From Lentzea albida (GTDB lineage Bacteria > Actinomycetota > Actinomycetes > Mycobacteriales > Pseudonocardiaceae), in NCBI RefSeq assembly GCF_900111005.1, contig NZ_FOFV01000015.1:124001-188000 (forward strand): DNA of 64,000 nt, written 5' to 3'. The position numbers were made by a program, and so were the translations under genes. Of this stretch, positions 50,907 through 60,370 are shown in pieces. The notes below the pieces were generated by a model that made no database searches, was not told the origin of the DNA, and saw only the letters and a program-made list of their open reading frames with translations. The stretch's first letter is position 1, and every line of letters begins with the position of its first letter.

Positions 50907-52031
50907 ATGTCGCGCGTGTCTGCCGAATCGCCGCAGGAGGAGACCGAGTACCGGGTCTCGACCCTGGAGCTCTTCTTCGACCTGGTCTTCGTCTTCACCA
51001 TCACGCAGCTGACCCAGAAGCTGGCCGACGACATGTCGCCGACCGGTTTCGGGCAGGTCCTGCTCATGCTGTTCGTGATCCTCTGGATGTACTTCGGGTA
51101 CGTCTGGCTCACGAACGCCGTCCCGCCGAACACCACGCTGCGGCGGGTGCTGCTCATGTGCGGCATGGGCGGCTTCCTGATCATCGCGCTGGCGATCCCC
51201 TCCGGGTTCGCCGCCGCCGGGCCCGCGTTCGGGATCGGGTACCTGATCGTGAACCTGGTCCACTCCGGGCTCTTCATCTCGGCGGGCGGGCCGGGGTCGG
51301 CCGCGGCGATGGCCCGGCTGGCGCCGTTCAACCTCGGCTCGGCGGTCCTGGTGCTGGCGGGCGGGTTCCTGCCGCCCGTGTGGCGGGCCGCCGCCTGGTT
51401 CGCGGCCGTGGTGCTCATCGTCATGTCGCCGTACGTGAACCGGCGGCACGGCGAGTTCCGCATCAGGCCGGTGCACTTCGTCGAACGGCACGGGCTCGTC
51501 GTCATCATCGCCCTCGGCGAGTCGATCATCGCGATGGGCATCGGGGCGGCGGGCCTGCCGCTCAACTTCCAGCTCGTCGTGGCGGCCCTGCTGGGCCTGA
51601 CGCTCGCCTACCAGCTCTGGTGGTGCCACTTCGGCCGGGACCAGGACGTCCGGGCCGAGCACAGCCTCGCGGCCATGACGCAGGTCGAACGGTCCCGCGC
51701 GGCGCTGTCGGCGTTCGGCTGGGCGCACGTGCCGATCCTGCTGGGCATCATCGTCGTGTGCGTCGGCATCAAGAAGACCATCGGGCACGCCACCGAGCAC
51801 CTCTACCTCAGCGGCGCGCTGGCGCTGGGCGGGGGAGCGGCCGTCTTCCTGGCCGGGCAGGTGTTCTTCCGCCACCGCATGGGCATCGGCACGGTCCGGT
51901 GGCGGGTGATCGCCGGTGTTGTCGCGCTCGCGACCGTCCCGATCGGCCTGTGGCTGGCGATCGCCCAGGTGGCCGCGCTGGTCCTCGTGTTCGGCGCGCT
52001 GCTGGCCGTGGAGGGCAGGCTGCGGGCGTGA
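50907..52031 (+). CDS. Low-temperature requirement protein A (LtrA) family membrane protein
   Basis: This protein has 374 residues and about ten spans. The N-terminal signature STLELFFDLVFVFTITQLTQ is diagnostic of LtrA, followed by MYFGYVWLTNAVPPNT, VERHGLVVIIALGESIIAMG and WWCHFGRD. The cellular role of LtrA remains unclear; it was named from a cold-growth phenotype in Listeria. A terminator stem overlaps its stop codon. Confidence 0.92.
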   Translation: MSRVSAESPQEETEYRVSTLELFFDLVFVFTITQLTQKLADDMSPTGFGQVLLMLFVILWMYFGYVWLTNAVPPNTTLRRVLLMCGMGGFLIIALAIPSGFAAAGPAFGIGYLIVNLVHSGLFISAGGPGSAAAMARLAPFNLGSAVLVLAGGFLPPVWRAAAWFAAVVLIVMSPYVNRRHGEFRIRPVHFVERHGLVVIIALGESIIAMGIGAAGLPLNFQLVVAALLGLTLAYQLWWCHFGRDQDVRAEHSLAAMTQVERSRAALSAFGWAHVPILLGIIVVCVGIKKTIGHATEHLYLSGALALGGGAAVFLAGQVFFRHRMGIGTVRWRVIAGVVALATVPIGLWLAIAQVAALVLVFGALLAVEGRLRA

Positions 52032-52045
52032 CCGGCACGCCCGCA
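52021..52045. terminator. Terminator stem spanning the LtrA stop codon
   Basis: TGCGGGCGTG (52021-52030) pairs with CACGCCCGCA (52036-52045) around a 5-base loop. It covers the TGA at 52029-52031 and lies between convergent genes, so it probably ends transcripts from both sides. Confidence 0.75.
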
Positions 52046-52058
52046 GCGGGACACGGCG

Positions 52059-53651
52059 TCAGGCCAGCCAGACGGCCGTGTCGGGCGGCAGCTGGTCGCC
52101 GTCCATCGGGCCGGACGACAGCAGCACCTGACCGGGCGGCAGCGGCACGGACGCGCCCGACGTGTTCAGGGCGCAGATCAGCCCGCCGCCCTTGCGGCGG
52201 AACGCGAAGCAGCCGGCCGGGGCGCCGTACCACTCGAGCTCCGTGCCGGCGAACGACGCGTTGGACTTCCGGTGCTCCAGCGCCTCGCGGTACAGCGAGA
52301 GCATCGAGCCCGGGTCCTCGAGCTGCGCCTCGGCCGTGAGGTGGTCCCACTCGTTCGGCTGCGGCAGCCAGGTGTTCACGGCCGTGGAGAACCCGAACGG
52401 CGGGCTCGTGCCCTCCCACGGGATCGGCACGCGGCAACCGTCACGGCCGCGCTCGGTGTGCCCGGAACGCTCCCAGGTCGGGTCCTGCAGGGCCCAGTCC
52501 GGCAACTCCACGTTCGGCAGGCCGAGCTCTTCGCCGTTGTAGAGGTAGATGACGCCCGGCAGCGCCAGCTCGACCAGCGTCATCGCGCGGGCCCGCTGCT
52601 CACCCACCGCGCCGCCGCCGTAGCGGGTCACGTGGCGGACGACGTCGTGGTTCGACAGCGTCCACGTGGCGGGGGTGCCGGTCAGGGCGACCGCGGCCAG
52701 CGAGTGCTCGATCGCCGAACGGACCGCGTCGGCGTCGAAACCCGCCTCGACCAGGCGGAAGTTGAAGCCCAGGTGCAGCTCGTCGGGACGGACGTAGGCG
52801 GCGAAGCGCTCGTCGTCCTTCACCCAGATCTCGCCGACGGCCATGGTGCCGGGGTAGCCGTCCATGACCTTGCGGATCATGCGGTGGATCTCGTGCACGC
52901 CGTCGTTGTCGAACCGCGGGTCGTGCGCGTCGTCGCTCAGCACGCCGGGGGCCTGCGGGCGGATCTCCATGTCCGGCAGGCCCTCGGGCTTGGCCATGCC
53001 GTGCGCCACGTCGATGCGGAAGCCGTCGACGCCGCGGTCGAGCCAGAACCGCAGGGTGCGCTCCAGGTCGGCGCGGACCTCCGGGTGCTCCCAGTTGAGG
53101 TCCGGCTGCTCCGGCGCGAACAGGTGCAGGTACCACTGGCCGTCCGGGACGCGGGTCCACGCGGGACCGCCGAAGACCGACGTCCAGTTGTTCGGCGGCT
53201 GCGAGCCGTCGAAACCGCGGCCCTCGCGGAAGATGTAGCGGGCGCGCTCCATGCTGCCGGGGCCCGCGTGCAGGGCCTCCTGGAACCACTCGTGCAGGTC
53301 GCTCGAGTGGTTCGGCACCAGGTCGACCGTCACCCGGATGTTGTGCTCGTGCGCGTCCGCCACCAGCCGGTCGAACGCGGCCAGGTCGCCGAAGAGCGGG
53401 TCCACGTCGCGCGGGTCGGCGACGTCGTAGCCGTGGTCGGCCATCGGCGAGCGGTAGAACGGGGTGAGCCACAGGGCGTCGACCCCGAGCAGTTCCAGGT
53501 AGCCGAGGCGGGACCTGATGCCGTCGAGGTCGCCGACGCCGTCGCCGTTGGAGTCGGCGAAGGAGCGCACGTACACCTGGTAGAAGACGGCGTCACGCCA
53601 CCAGGCGGCCTCTTCGGCGATCTCGGGGCTGAGGTCGGAGGATCGTCGCAC
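52059..53651 (-). CDS. GH13 alpha-glucosidase / oligo-1,6-glucosidase
   Basis: This protein has 530 residues. The N-terminal strand FYQVYVRSFADSNGDGVGDL and the GH13 regions are in order: VDLVPNHSSD (region I), GFRIDVAHG with the nucleophile Asp (II, about residue 207), VGEIWVKDDE with the acid/base Glu (III) and LSNHDVVRHV with the third Asp (IV). It has no signal peptide, so it acts inside the cell on imported maltose, trehalose or isomalto-oligosaccharides. The exact linkage preference cannot be read. Confidence 0.95.
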   Translation of the reverse strand: MRRSSDLSPEIAEEAAWWRDAVFYQVYVRSFADSNGDGVGDLDGIRSRLGYLELLGVDALWLTPFYRSPMADHGYDVADPRDVDPLFGDLAAFDRLVADAHEHNIRVTVDLVPNHSSDLHEWFQEALHAGPGSMERARYIFREGRGFDGSQPPNNWTSVFGGPAWTRVPDGQWYLHLFAPEQPDLNWEHPEVRADLERTLRFWLDRGVDGFRIDVAHGMAKPEGLPDMEIRPQAPGVLSDDAHDPRFDNDGVHEIHRMIRKVMDGYPGTMAVGEIWVKDDERFAAYVRPDELHLGFNFRLVEAGFDADAVRSAIEHSLAAVALTGTPATWTLSNHDVVRHVTRYGGGAVGEQRARAMTLVELALPGVIYLYNGEELGLPNVELPDWALQDPTWERSGHTERGRDGCRVPIPWEGTSPPFGFSTAVNTWLPQPNEWDHLTAEAQLEDPGSMLSLYREALEHRKSNASFAGTELEWYGAPAGCFAFRRKGGGLICALNTSGASVPLPPGQVLLSSGPMDGDQLPPDTAVWLA

Positions 53652-53708
53652 GGGGGGTCATCCTGCCATTCGTCTCGCTGCTAAAGGACCCGAACGGGTG
53701 ATGGTCGG

Positions 53709-54110
53709 TTACGAGAAGCTGTTCATCAAGCTGTTCGCGGCCATCTCCATGTAGTCCCAGAGCTGCTTGCGGTGAGCCTCGTCCAGGCCGGCTTCGTCGA
53801 CGGCGATCCTCATGCAGCGCAGCCACGCGTCCCGTTCGACCGGTCCGATCTTGAACGGCACGTGGCGCATCCGCAGCCTCGGATGGCCCCGGTTGTCCGA
53901 GTAGGTGTGCGGTCCGCCCCAGTACTGCATGAGGAACAGCCGCAGCCGCTCCTCCGCAGGTCCGAGGTCCTCTTCGGGGTACAGGGGGAGGAGGACCTCG
54001 TCGGACTTCACCTCTTTGTAGAAGCGCGCGACGATGCGGTGGAACGTCTCCTCGCCACCGACCTGTTCGAAGAAGCTCACGGGGTTTCCCACACACCCAT
54101 CCTGACTCAC
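53709..54110 (-). CDS. glbO: Group II truncated haemoglobin (GlbO)
   Basis: This protein has 133 residues from the GTG at 54108-54110; the open frame upstream is probably untranslated. [20 protein letters not shown] is the B-helix region. [20 protein letters not shown] carries the conserved Trp and the group II Tyr-Ser segment. [15 protein letters not shown] includes the proximal His, and the G-helix Trp (RDAWLRCM) is present. It binds oxygen or NO in the cytosol. Confidence 0.93.
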   Translation of the reverse strand: MSQDGCVGNPVSFFEQVGGEETFHRIVARFYKEVKSDEVLLPLYPEEDLGPAEERLRLFLMQYWGGPHTYSDNRGHPRLRMRHVPFKIGPVERDAWLRCMRIAVDEAGLDEAHRKQLWDYMEMAANSLMNSFS

Positions 54111-54234
54111 GCGGGCCACCTCGTGCAGGGCGCCCCGGGTGTAGGCCGTGCCATAGGGGTGTGAACTGGCAGGACGCCGGGTGATCATCGTCTCGAATGG
54201 GTGTTCCAACTCACCCGGCGCCCGCGTTTGGACC

Positions 54235-55140
54235 TCACTTGGCGGTGAAGCCGGCCTCTTCCAGCGCGGGCATCAGCTGCGCGCGCAGGTTGCGCTGGAC
54301 CGCCCACTGGCGGCCGGGGCGTGTCTTCACGGTGACCCGCAGGGTGATGCCGTCGACGGTGAACTTCTCCACGCCGAGGACCTCGGGCTTGGCCGTGATG
54401 TCCGTCTTGATCGGCTCCTTCTCGGCCACCTCGGCGGCCGTGCGCTCCAGCACGGCGGTGGCCTCGGCGAGGTTCGCGCCGTAGCTCAGCGGCAGGTCGA
54501 CGACGGCGACCGCGAAGCCCTGCGACGAGTTGCCGACGCGCAGGATCTCGCCGTTGCGGACGTACCAGACCGTGCCGCCGGTGTCGCGGATCGTGGTGGT
54601 GCGCAGGGCGACCGCCTCGACGGTGCCGGTGATGGACGGGCCGAGGTCCACGACGTCGCCCACGCCGTACTGGTCCTCCAGCAGCATGAACATGCCGGAC
54701 AGGAAGTCCTTCACGAGGTTCTGGGCGCCGAAGCCGATCGCGACGCCCAGGATGCCCGCCGACGTCAGCACGGGCGTGATGTCCAGCCCGACCACGATCA
54801 TGATCTCCAGGAACGCGATTCCGAAGATCAGGATCGTGACGATGGACTTCAGCACCGAGCCGATCGTGCGGGCGCGCTGCTCGCGGCGCTCGGAGACGAG
54901 GTTCCCGAGCGCCTGCGGAGCGCGTTCCCGCAACGGCTTGAGCAGCCCCGGCTTCTTGCCCTCCTTGCCGGGGATGGTGATCCGGTCGATGACCTTGCGG
55001 AGCAGAGCCCGGAGGATGAAGGCGGCGATCAGGATCACGACGATCTTGATCGCGCCCGTCAGGATCATCGGGCCGTACTTCTCGAAGAAGCCGACCGCCT
55101 GCGCGGTCTTGTTCGAGATGTCGTCCACGGGACTCGTCAC
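54235..55140 (-). CDS. Small-conductance mechanosensitive channel (MscS family)
   Basis: This protein has 301 residues. Three spans include the pore-lining helix region [20 protein letters not shown] and [20 protein letters not shown], the MscS hallmark. The beta domain follows with [20 protein letters not shown], and the C-terminal alpha/beta domain ends in EEAGFTAK. It opens under membrane tension to release solutes. It starts with GTG, 14 bp after the prolyl oligopeptidase gene. Confidence 0.95.
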   Translation of the reverse strand: MTSPVDDISNKTAQAVGFFEKYGPMILTGAIKIVVILIAAFILRALLRKVIDRITIPGKEGKKPGLLKPLRERAPQALGNLVSERREQRARTIGSVLKSIVTILIFGIAFLEIMIVVGLDITPVLTSAGILGVAIGFGAQNLVKDFLSGMFMLLEDQYGVGDVVDLGPSITGTVEAVALRTTTIRDTGGTVWYVRNGEILRVGNSSQGFAVAVVDLPLSYGANLAEATAVLERTAAEVAEKEPIKTDITAKPEVLGVEKFTVDGITLRVTVKTRPGRQWAVQRNLRAQLMPALEEAGFTAK

Positions 55141-55154
55141 GTGGTCGTGCCCTC

Positions 55155-57251
55155 CTACAACTCCATGCCGGTGGCATTCGCGAGAAACGTCAGTTGGTCC
55201 ACGGCGAGAGACACCGTCCGGCTCACCGACCGTCCGGCGTGACCGACTTCGGTCTCGCGGCGGATCAGCACCGGGTGCTTGGTCGGATCACTTGACGAAG
55301 CGTGCTGCAGCGCCGCGCACATCTTCCTGGCGTGGTTGGGGTCCACACGAGAATCCGACTCGAACACCGTGAACAACACAGAAGGGTACTCAACGTCCGT
55401 TACCACTTGGTGATAAGGCGAGTAGGAGAGCAGCCAGCCCAGTTCCTCGGAAACGCTTGCGCTGCCGTACTCGTCGGCCCACAGCCGCCCGAGCAGGAAC
55501 TTCTCGTAGCGCACCATGTCGAGCAGTGGCGCTGAGCACACCACGGCCGCATACAGCTCGGGGCGCTGGGTCAGCGCGGCGCCCACGAGCAGGCCCCCGT
55601 TGGAGCCTCCCATGATCGACAGCTGCTGCGGCGTCGTCCACCCCGTGCGGACCAGGTGCTCCGCCGCGGCGTGGAAGTCGTCGAACACGTTCTGCTTGTT
55701 GGCGCGCATGCCGGCGACGTGCCAGTCCTCGCCCTCCTCGTCGCCGCCGCGCAACGACACGTGCACCCACACGCCGCCCGCCTCGACCCACGCCAGCGTG
55801 GTCGCGCTGTAGCCGGGGCCGCGGCCGATCGCGAAGCCGCCGTAGCCGGTGAGCAGCGCGGGACGGGGCAGGTCGGGCTTCTGCTCGCCGCTCACGACGA
55901 ACATCCGGACCGTCGTGCCGTCCTTGGAGGAGTACGCGATCTGCTGCGTCGTCACGGCCGGCAGCTCGACGCGACCCGGTGCGGCCTCGTGCAGCACCGT
56001 TTCACCGGTGGCGCGCGAGTACCGGAACACCGACTGGGGCGTCACGAAGTCCGTCCACCCGAACCACACGGTGTCCTGGTCGTGCGGCGTCTGCGAGTCC
56101 ACGACGGACATCCCGTGCAGCGAGCCCGTGCCGGGCAGCGGGATCTCCCGCTTGTGCGCGCCGGTCGCGGCGTCGTGCAGGTGCAGTTCGGACACCGCGT
56201 GCCGGGTGCGCAGGACGACCAGGTCGCCGTCGAGCCAGCGCACGCCGTCGAGCACCGAGTCGGGCTCCTCGGCGATCAGCTCCGTCCACTCGGTGGGGTT
56301 CGCGGGGTCGGCGACGCACAGGCGCTGCCGGGGCGCGCCGTGGTTGGTGTGCAGGTAGAGCCTGCCGTCCCTGGCCACGGACGCGGAGCACTGGACGCCC
56401 GCCTCGGTGAGGATCACCGGCTTGAGCGCGCCGTCACCGTGCAGGTCCGCGATCCACACGGAGTCGTGCTTCAGCGTGCTGGGCGACCCGCTCACGACGA
56501 GCCAGCGGCCGTCGTGCGAGACGGTCACCGAGTAGTAGAAGGTGTGCGCCTGGTCGTCGCCGTGCACGTTGAGGTCGGTCCGCGGGTCCGTGCCGACCCG
56601 GTGGCGCCACACGCGGCGGTGGAACAGCTTCTCGTCCTCGGGCAGCAGCGCCGGGTCGAGCTGGCGCACGTAGTAGAACTCCTCGCCGCCGGGCAGCCAG
56701 CCGATCGCGGAGTAGCGGCACCGGTCGATGGGACCCTCGACGAGCTCGCCGGTCTCGACGTCGATGACGTGCAGCAGCGAGTGCTCGTTGCCGCCGACGG
56801 ACACCTGGTAGGCGAGGCGGGTGCCTTCGAGGCTGGGGGACCAGGCGTCCAGAGTGGTCCTGCCGGACGGGTCGAGGGCGCTCACGTCGAGCAGCACGCG
56901 TTCGGTGCCGTCGCTCTCGCGCACCAGGACGACGGGGTGGTCCTGCTCGGGGCCGCGGCGGGTGAAGAACGCCCTGCCGGCGCGCCAGGTCGGAGTGGAC
57001 ACCGATCCCGTGCGCATCAGCTCCCGCAGCCGGGCGTCGAGGCGCTCGCGGCCGGGCATCGCGTCCAGCCAGGAGCGCGCGAGCACGTCCTGCGCCTGCG
57101 ACCACTCCGCGGTGCGGGGGTCTGCCGTGTCCTCGAGCCAGCGGTACGGATCGGCGACGGTGCGCCCGTGGAGCTGCTCGGCGATGTTCAGCCGCTCGGC
57201 GATCGGGTAGGTGATCGTCGCAGGCAGTGGAGTGGGAGGGACCTCTGTCAC
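55155..57251 (-). CDS. Prolyl oligopeptidase family serine peptidase
   Basis: This protein has 698 residues from the GTG at 57249-57251; the frame is open 29 codons further, but the upstream part lacks family similarity. A seven-bladed propeller spans about residues 70-410. The alpha/beta-hydrolase domain follows with the catalytic Ser in SIMGGSNGGLLVGAAL (about residue 548), Asp in FESDSRVDPNHARKM and His in ETEVGHAG (about 666). No signal peptide is seen. It cleaves short proline-containing peptides. Confidence 0.94.
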   Translation of the reverse strand: MTEVPPTPLPATITYPIAERLNIAEQLHGRTVADPYRWLEDTADPRTAEWSQAQDVLARSWLDAMPGRERLDARLRELMRTGSVSTPTWRAGRAFFTRRGPEQDHPVVLVRESDGTERVLLDVSALDPSGRTTLDAWSPSLEGTRLAYQVSVGGNEHSLLHVIDVETGELVEGPIDRCRYSAIGWLPGGEEFYYVRQLDPALLPEDEKLFHRRVWRHRVGTDPRTDLNVHGDDQAHTFYYSVTVSHDGRWLVVSGSPSTLKHDSVWIADLHGDGALKPVILTEAGVQCSASVARDGRLYLHTNHGAPRQRLCVADPANPTEWTELIAEEPDSVLDGVRWLDGDLVVLRTRHAVSELHLHDAATGAHKREIPLPGTGSLHGMSVVDSQTPHDQDTVWFGWTDFVTPQSVFRYSRATGETVLHEAAPGRVELPAVTTQQIAYSSKDGTTVRMFVVSGEQKPDLPRPALLTGYGGFAIGRGPGYSATTLAWVEAGGVWVHVSLRGGDEEGEDWHVAGMRANKQNVFDDFHAAAEHLVRTGWTTPQQLSIMGGSNGGLLVGAALTQRPELYAAVVCSAPLLDMVRYEKFLLGRLWADEYGSASVSEELGWLLSYSPYHQVVTDVEYPSVLFTVFESDSRVDPNHARKMCAALQHASSSDPTKHPVLIRRETEVGHAGRSVSRTVSLAVDQLTFLANATGMEL

Positions 57252-57403
57252 CTTGTCAAGGGTAGCGGTCTCTTGAAAACCATCTTCGATAGGGAGCGGG
57301 TTCACCCCAGGTTCGATCACGCATCCGTGACGCGTCACTTATCACACGTGATTTTTTCCTGGTAAGTGTGGTCTCCTAGGGCTGAACCGGTGGAGGTGGT
57401 CGC

Positions 57404-58072
57404 GTGCCAGACCGACAACCGACCCCTGTCGGCGGCTCGCTCCAGGGCGAGATCGCGCCGACGGTCCCCCCATGCCGAAATCAGCCCGAGCTGCGGGCGG
57501 TGCCCGACGGGGATCGAGACGGGGGAGGTTCCGGTCCGACGCCGGTGGTTTTCCCCTGGGGCAGACGCAAGGTCCTGCTGCTGAACGCCACTTTCGAGCC
57601 GCTCACGGCGTTGTCGCTGCGCCGCGCGGTCGTGCTCGTGGTCTGCGGGAAAGCCGAGGTCGTCCACGGGGACGCCTCCGGGCTGGTGCTGCACTCGTCG
57701 AAGTCCGAGGTGCTCGTGCCGTCCGTGATCCGGCTGAGCTCCTACGTGCGCGTGCCTTATCGCGGCCGCGTGCCGATGACCCGTGCCGGGCTCATGCACC
57801 GCGACCGGTACCGCTGCGCCTACTGCGGCGGGCGGGCCGAGACGATCGACCACGTCGTGCCGCGCTCGCGTGGCGGACCTCACACCTGGACCAACTGCGT
57901 CGCCTGCTGTGCGAAGTGCAACCACCGCAAGGCGGACAAGCTGCTGTCCGAACTGGGCTGGCGGCTGCGCGTCGTTCCGGCGGCGCCGCGGGGCCCGCAC
58001 TGGCGGTTGCTCGCCGGGGTGGCCGAGGCGGATCCGCAGTGGTTGCCGTACCTGGGTGAACCCGCGGCCTGA
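57404..58072 (+). CDS. HNH endonuclease domain protein
   Basis: This protein has 222 residues, starting with GTG. The N-terminal 50 residues are Pro/Gly-rich and likely flexible. A beta-rich middle (VLLLNATFEPLTALSLRRAV) precedes a zinc-ribbon HNH domain with RYRCAYCGGRAETIDHVVPR, SRGG and NCVACCAKCNHRKADK (about residues 138-187). Genes of this type are common in actinobacteria; the DNA substrate is unknown. It converges on the repeat-protein gene with a 19-bp gap. Confidence 0.9.
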   Translation: MPDRQPTPVGGSLQGEIAPTVPPCRNQPELRAVPDGDRDGGGSGPTPVVFPWGRRKVLLLNATFEPLTALSLRRAVVLVVCGKAEVVHGDASGLVLHSSKSEVLVPSVIRLSSYVRVPYRGRVPMTRAGLMHRDRYRCAYCGGRAETIDHVVPRSRGGPHTWTNCVACCAKCNHRKADKLLSELGWRLRVVPAAPRGPHWRLLAGVAEADPQWLPYLGEPAA

Positions 58073-58091
58073 TCTGCCGCGTCCGGGCGGG

Positions 58092-58694
58092 TCAGGCCGC
58101 GAGGGAGAAGTCGTTCCGGCGTGCCGTGATGCGCACGGAGTCGTCGTGGGCCGTGATGCGGACCGAGTCGTCCGTGGCGGTGATGCGCACCGAGTCGTCC
58201 GTGGCGGTGATGCGGACGGAGTCGTCGTGCGCCGTGATGCGCACGGAGTCGTCGGTGGCGGTGATCCGGACGGAGTCGTCCGTGGCGGTGATGCGCACGG
58301 AGTCGTCGTGCGCCGTGATGCGCACGGAGTCCTGCTGAGCGGTGATGCGGACCGAGTCGTCGGTGGCCGTGATGCGGACGGAGTCGTCGTGGGCCGTGAT
58401 GCGGACCGAGTCGTCGTGTGCGGTGATGCGGACGGAATCGTGCGCCGTGATCCTGACCGAATCGCTCTGAGCGGTGATGCGCACCGAGTCGTCGAGGGCC
58501 GTGATGCGCACCGAGTCGGCGCACGTGATCCTGACCGAATCGCTCGCCGTGATGCGCACCGAATCGGACGCGGTGATCCGAACGGAGTCGTCCCGCGTGA
58601 TCCGGACGGAGTCACGCGCGGTGATACGCACCGAATCGTCCTTGTAGCTCGGAAGAGTGAAGGTCACGGCCTGGGCGGGGGTCATCGTGAACAT
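58092..58694 (-). CDS. Repeat protein built from 20 DSVRIT units
   Basis: This protein has 200 residues, with GGAGG eight bases before the ATG at 58692-58694. A unique N-terminus of about 18 residues (MFTMTPAQAVTFTLPSYK) precedes 20 copies of the hexapeptide DSVRIT. The first units are mostly 8 residues long (DSVRITAS), the later ones mostly 9 (DSVRITAHD or DSVRITATD). A short tail RRNDFSLAA ends it. Alternating hydrophobic residues with Asp pairs at the turns suggest stacked beta-strands with a repeat length like that of RTX nonapeptides, though the sequence differs. There is no signal peptide, membrane span or Cys-rich segment. It is divergent from an MFS exporter (207-bp gap). I know of no family with this repeat. 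Confidence 0.8.
   Translation of the reverse strand: MFTMTPAQAVTFTLPSYKDDSVRITARDSVRITRDDSVRITASDSVRITASDSVRITCADSVRITALDDSVRITAQSDSVRITAHDSVRITAHDDSVRITAHDDSVRITATDDSVRITAQQDSVRITAHDDSVRITATDDSVRITATDDSVRITAHDDSVRITATDDSVRITATDDSVRITAHDDSVRITARRNDFSLAA
58126..58640. repeat. 24/27-bp tandem DNA repeat encoding the DSVRIT units
   Basis: About 20 adjacent units of the form GTGATGCGCACGGAGTCGTC plus 4-7 bases repeat without any spacer. Units at the gene's 3' part are 27 bp and more alike; those at the 5' part are 24 bp and more diverged, which suggests more recent expansion of the 27-bp block. Confidence 0.88.
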
Positions 58695-58901
58695 TTTGTG
58701 TCCTCCAACTCGTCCGGGGCGGGTGCGCAAGACCCGTATAGGTGAAAAGCTAAGAGGTGGGTGATCCGGGAACAAGACCCCAAACCGGCACCCGTTCGCC
58801 TCCGACCGGGTGAGGCCTGACCGGGTGTAACCGCTGCGCCGCACGAGAGCACTCGTTGGCCTTACTGGCCGGTATGGACACGCTCTGTAACGTTCGATCT
58901 G

Positions 58902-60104
58902 ATGGAACGTGATGTGGGTCATACCGTGAAAGGCGTGCGGGAACAGGGTTTCCGAGCGCTCACCAGGGCCTGGGCGGTGTCGCTCGTGGGCGACGGCGTG
59001 CGGGTCGTCGCGCTGCCGTTGTTCACCGCCGCGAGCACCCGCAGTCCGCTCGCCGTGTCCGCTGTGGCCGTCGCACTCACGTTGCCCTGGTTGCTCGTCG
59101 CGCTGCCCGCCGGCGCGCTCGTGGACCGCTGGAGACCCCGGACCGTTGTCCTGGTGGCGCATTCGCTGCGCACCGGGGTGACCGGAGTGCTCGCGCTGGC
59201 GGTCCACACCGGACACGCGACGGTCGTCGTCTTGTGCGCCACGGCTTTCGTGCTGACGTCCGCCGAGACGTTCGCGGACTCGGCGTCCCAGGTGCTGCTG
59301 GTCGAGCTCGCGGGGCCGGGGGAGCTCGAGGCGGCGAACGGCAGGTTCGTGGCCGTCGAGACGGTCGGCATGGACCTCGCCGGTCCGCTGGCCGCCGCGG
59401 CGCTGTTCTGGTGGGACCCGGCGGCCTGCTTCGCCCTCGACGCGCTCTCGTTCGCCGTCGCCGCGGTGCTCGTGTCCCGCGTGCCGGACGTCGCCGCGGA
59501 ACGCTCCGGAGGTGATCTCCGGGGGCAACTGGCCGAGGGCGCGCGGTTCCTCGTGCGGACTCCTGGGCTGCGGTCACTGGTAGTTGCCGTTGCAATCACA
59601 GCTTTCTGCGCCGCCGCGATCAACGCGATGCTGGCGCTCTACTCCATCCAGGTACTCGGCCTCGCCGAACCGGTGGTTCCCGCCCTGGTCGTTTGTATGG
59701 CGGCCGGTGCTCTGCTAGGCGCGTGGCTGTCCCCGCGGCTCGCGAGGCGGTGGGGTGCGGGCCGGGTCATGGTCGGGTTCCTGGCCTTGCTCGGCGCCGC
59801 GTTCGCGTTGTTCGGGCTCACGCCGTGGCTGGTGGTCGCGGTGATCGCCTGCGTGCTGTTCGGCCTGGCGTCCGCGGGGTGGAACGTGCTGTCCGCGACC
59901 CGGCGGCAACGACTCACGCCCGGACCGATGATGGGGCGTGTGACCAGCGCTTACCGGGTGCTCGCCTGGGGCCTCTCGCCGCTGGGCGCGGGCCTCGCCG
60001 GACCGTTGGCGCAGGCCACGTCGCTGGGCGCCGTCTACGTCGTGGCGGGCTCGATCGTGGGATTCACCGCGATCTTGCTGGCCCGGCCGCTCGTGCGCGG
60101 CTGA
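58902..60104 (+). CDS. MFS exporter of the enterobactin-exporter-like (MFS_3) group
   Basis: This protein has 400 residues and 12 spans. The first reads AWAVSLVGDGVRVVALPLF with the typical small-residue pattern. The inter-span segment LPAGALVDRWRPRTVVLVAH carries the MFS motif A (G-x-x-x-D-R). SAETFADSASQVLLVELAGP and RQRLTPGPMMGRVTSAYRVL match the MFS_3/EntS-like branch. The substrate is unknown. ATG at 58902; a GTG at 58914 is possible. Confidence 0.9.
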   Translation: MERDVGHTVKGVREQGFRALTRAWAVSLVGDGVRVVALPLFTAASTRSPLAVSAVAVALTLPWLLVALPAGALVDRWRPRTVVLVAHSLRTGVTGVLALAVHTGHATVVVLCATAFVLTSAETFADSASQVLLVELAGPGELEAANGRFVAVETVGMDLAGPLAAAALFWWDPAACFALDALSFAVAAVLVSRVPDVAAERSGGDLRGQLAEGARFLVRTPGLRSLVVAVAITAFCAAAINAMLALYSIQVLGLAEPVVPALVVCMAAGALLGAWLSPRLARRWGAGRVMVGFLALLGAAFALFGLTPWLVVAVIACVLFGLASAGWNVLSATRRQRLTPGPMMGRVTSAYRVLAWGLSPLGAGLAGPLAQATSLGAVYVVAGSIVGFTAILLARPLVRG

Positions 60105-60124
60105 GTTCGGCTACCGTACCCGCC

Positions 60125-60370
60125 GTGACCATCGTGGAGACCGTTCTCGTCTTCGCGCTGATCCCGCTGGCGATCTACGGCGTGATCACGCTGCTGACGG
60201 TGAGGCCAAAGGCCACCCGGATTCCCCGGTACAGGCCCGGCCAGGAGTGGGGCTACGCCCCGGTGTGGTGGAGCGCGAACCCGGCTGGGTTGAGCGCGGA
60301 CCACCACAGCGTCGCCGAGCCCGGTACCGCGGGCTCGACCGCCAAGGGAGGCGCACGTGGCAACTGGTAA
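60125..60370 (+). CDS. Small single-span membrane protein preceding DUF5130
   Basis: This protein has 81 residues, starting with GTG. One N-terminal span (VLVFALIPLAIYGVITLLTV) is followed by a cytosolic tail with RIPRYRPGQEWGYAPVWWSA. The aromatic-rich tail is conserved-looking in actinobacteria, always next to the DUF5130 gene as far as I recall. It overlaps that gene by 14 bp. The function is unknown. Confidence 0.75.
   Translation: MTIVETVLVFALIPLAIYGVITLLTVRPKATRIPRYRPGQEWGYAPVWWSANPAGLSADHHSVAEPGTAGSTAKGGARGNW

Noticed and set aside
58126-58640. CRISPR-like array of regular 24-27 bp direct repeats
   Set aside because: The units are contiguous with no unique spacers, keep one reading frame throughout, and encode a protein with its own ribosome-binding site. 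No cas gene is near.
58092-58694. Multi-core RiPP precursor (graspetide-like, Thr/Ser and Asp repeats)
   Set aside because: No ATP-grasp ligase, lanthionine synthase or other modifying enzyme is adjacent, and the N-terminus is very short for a leader. The neighbouring HNH and MFS genes do not suffice.
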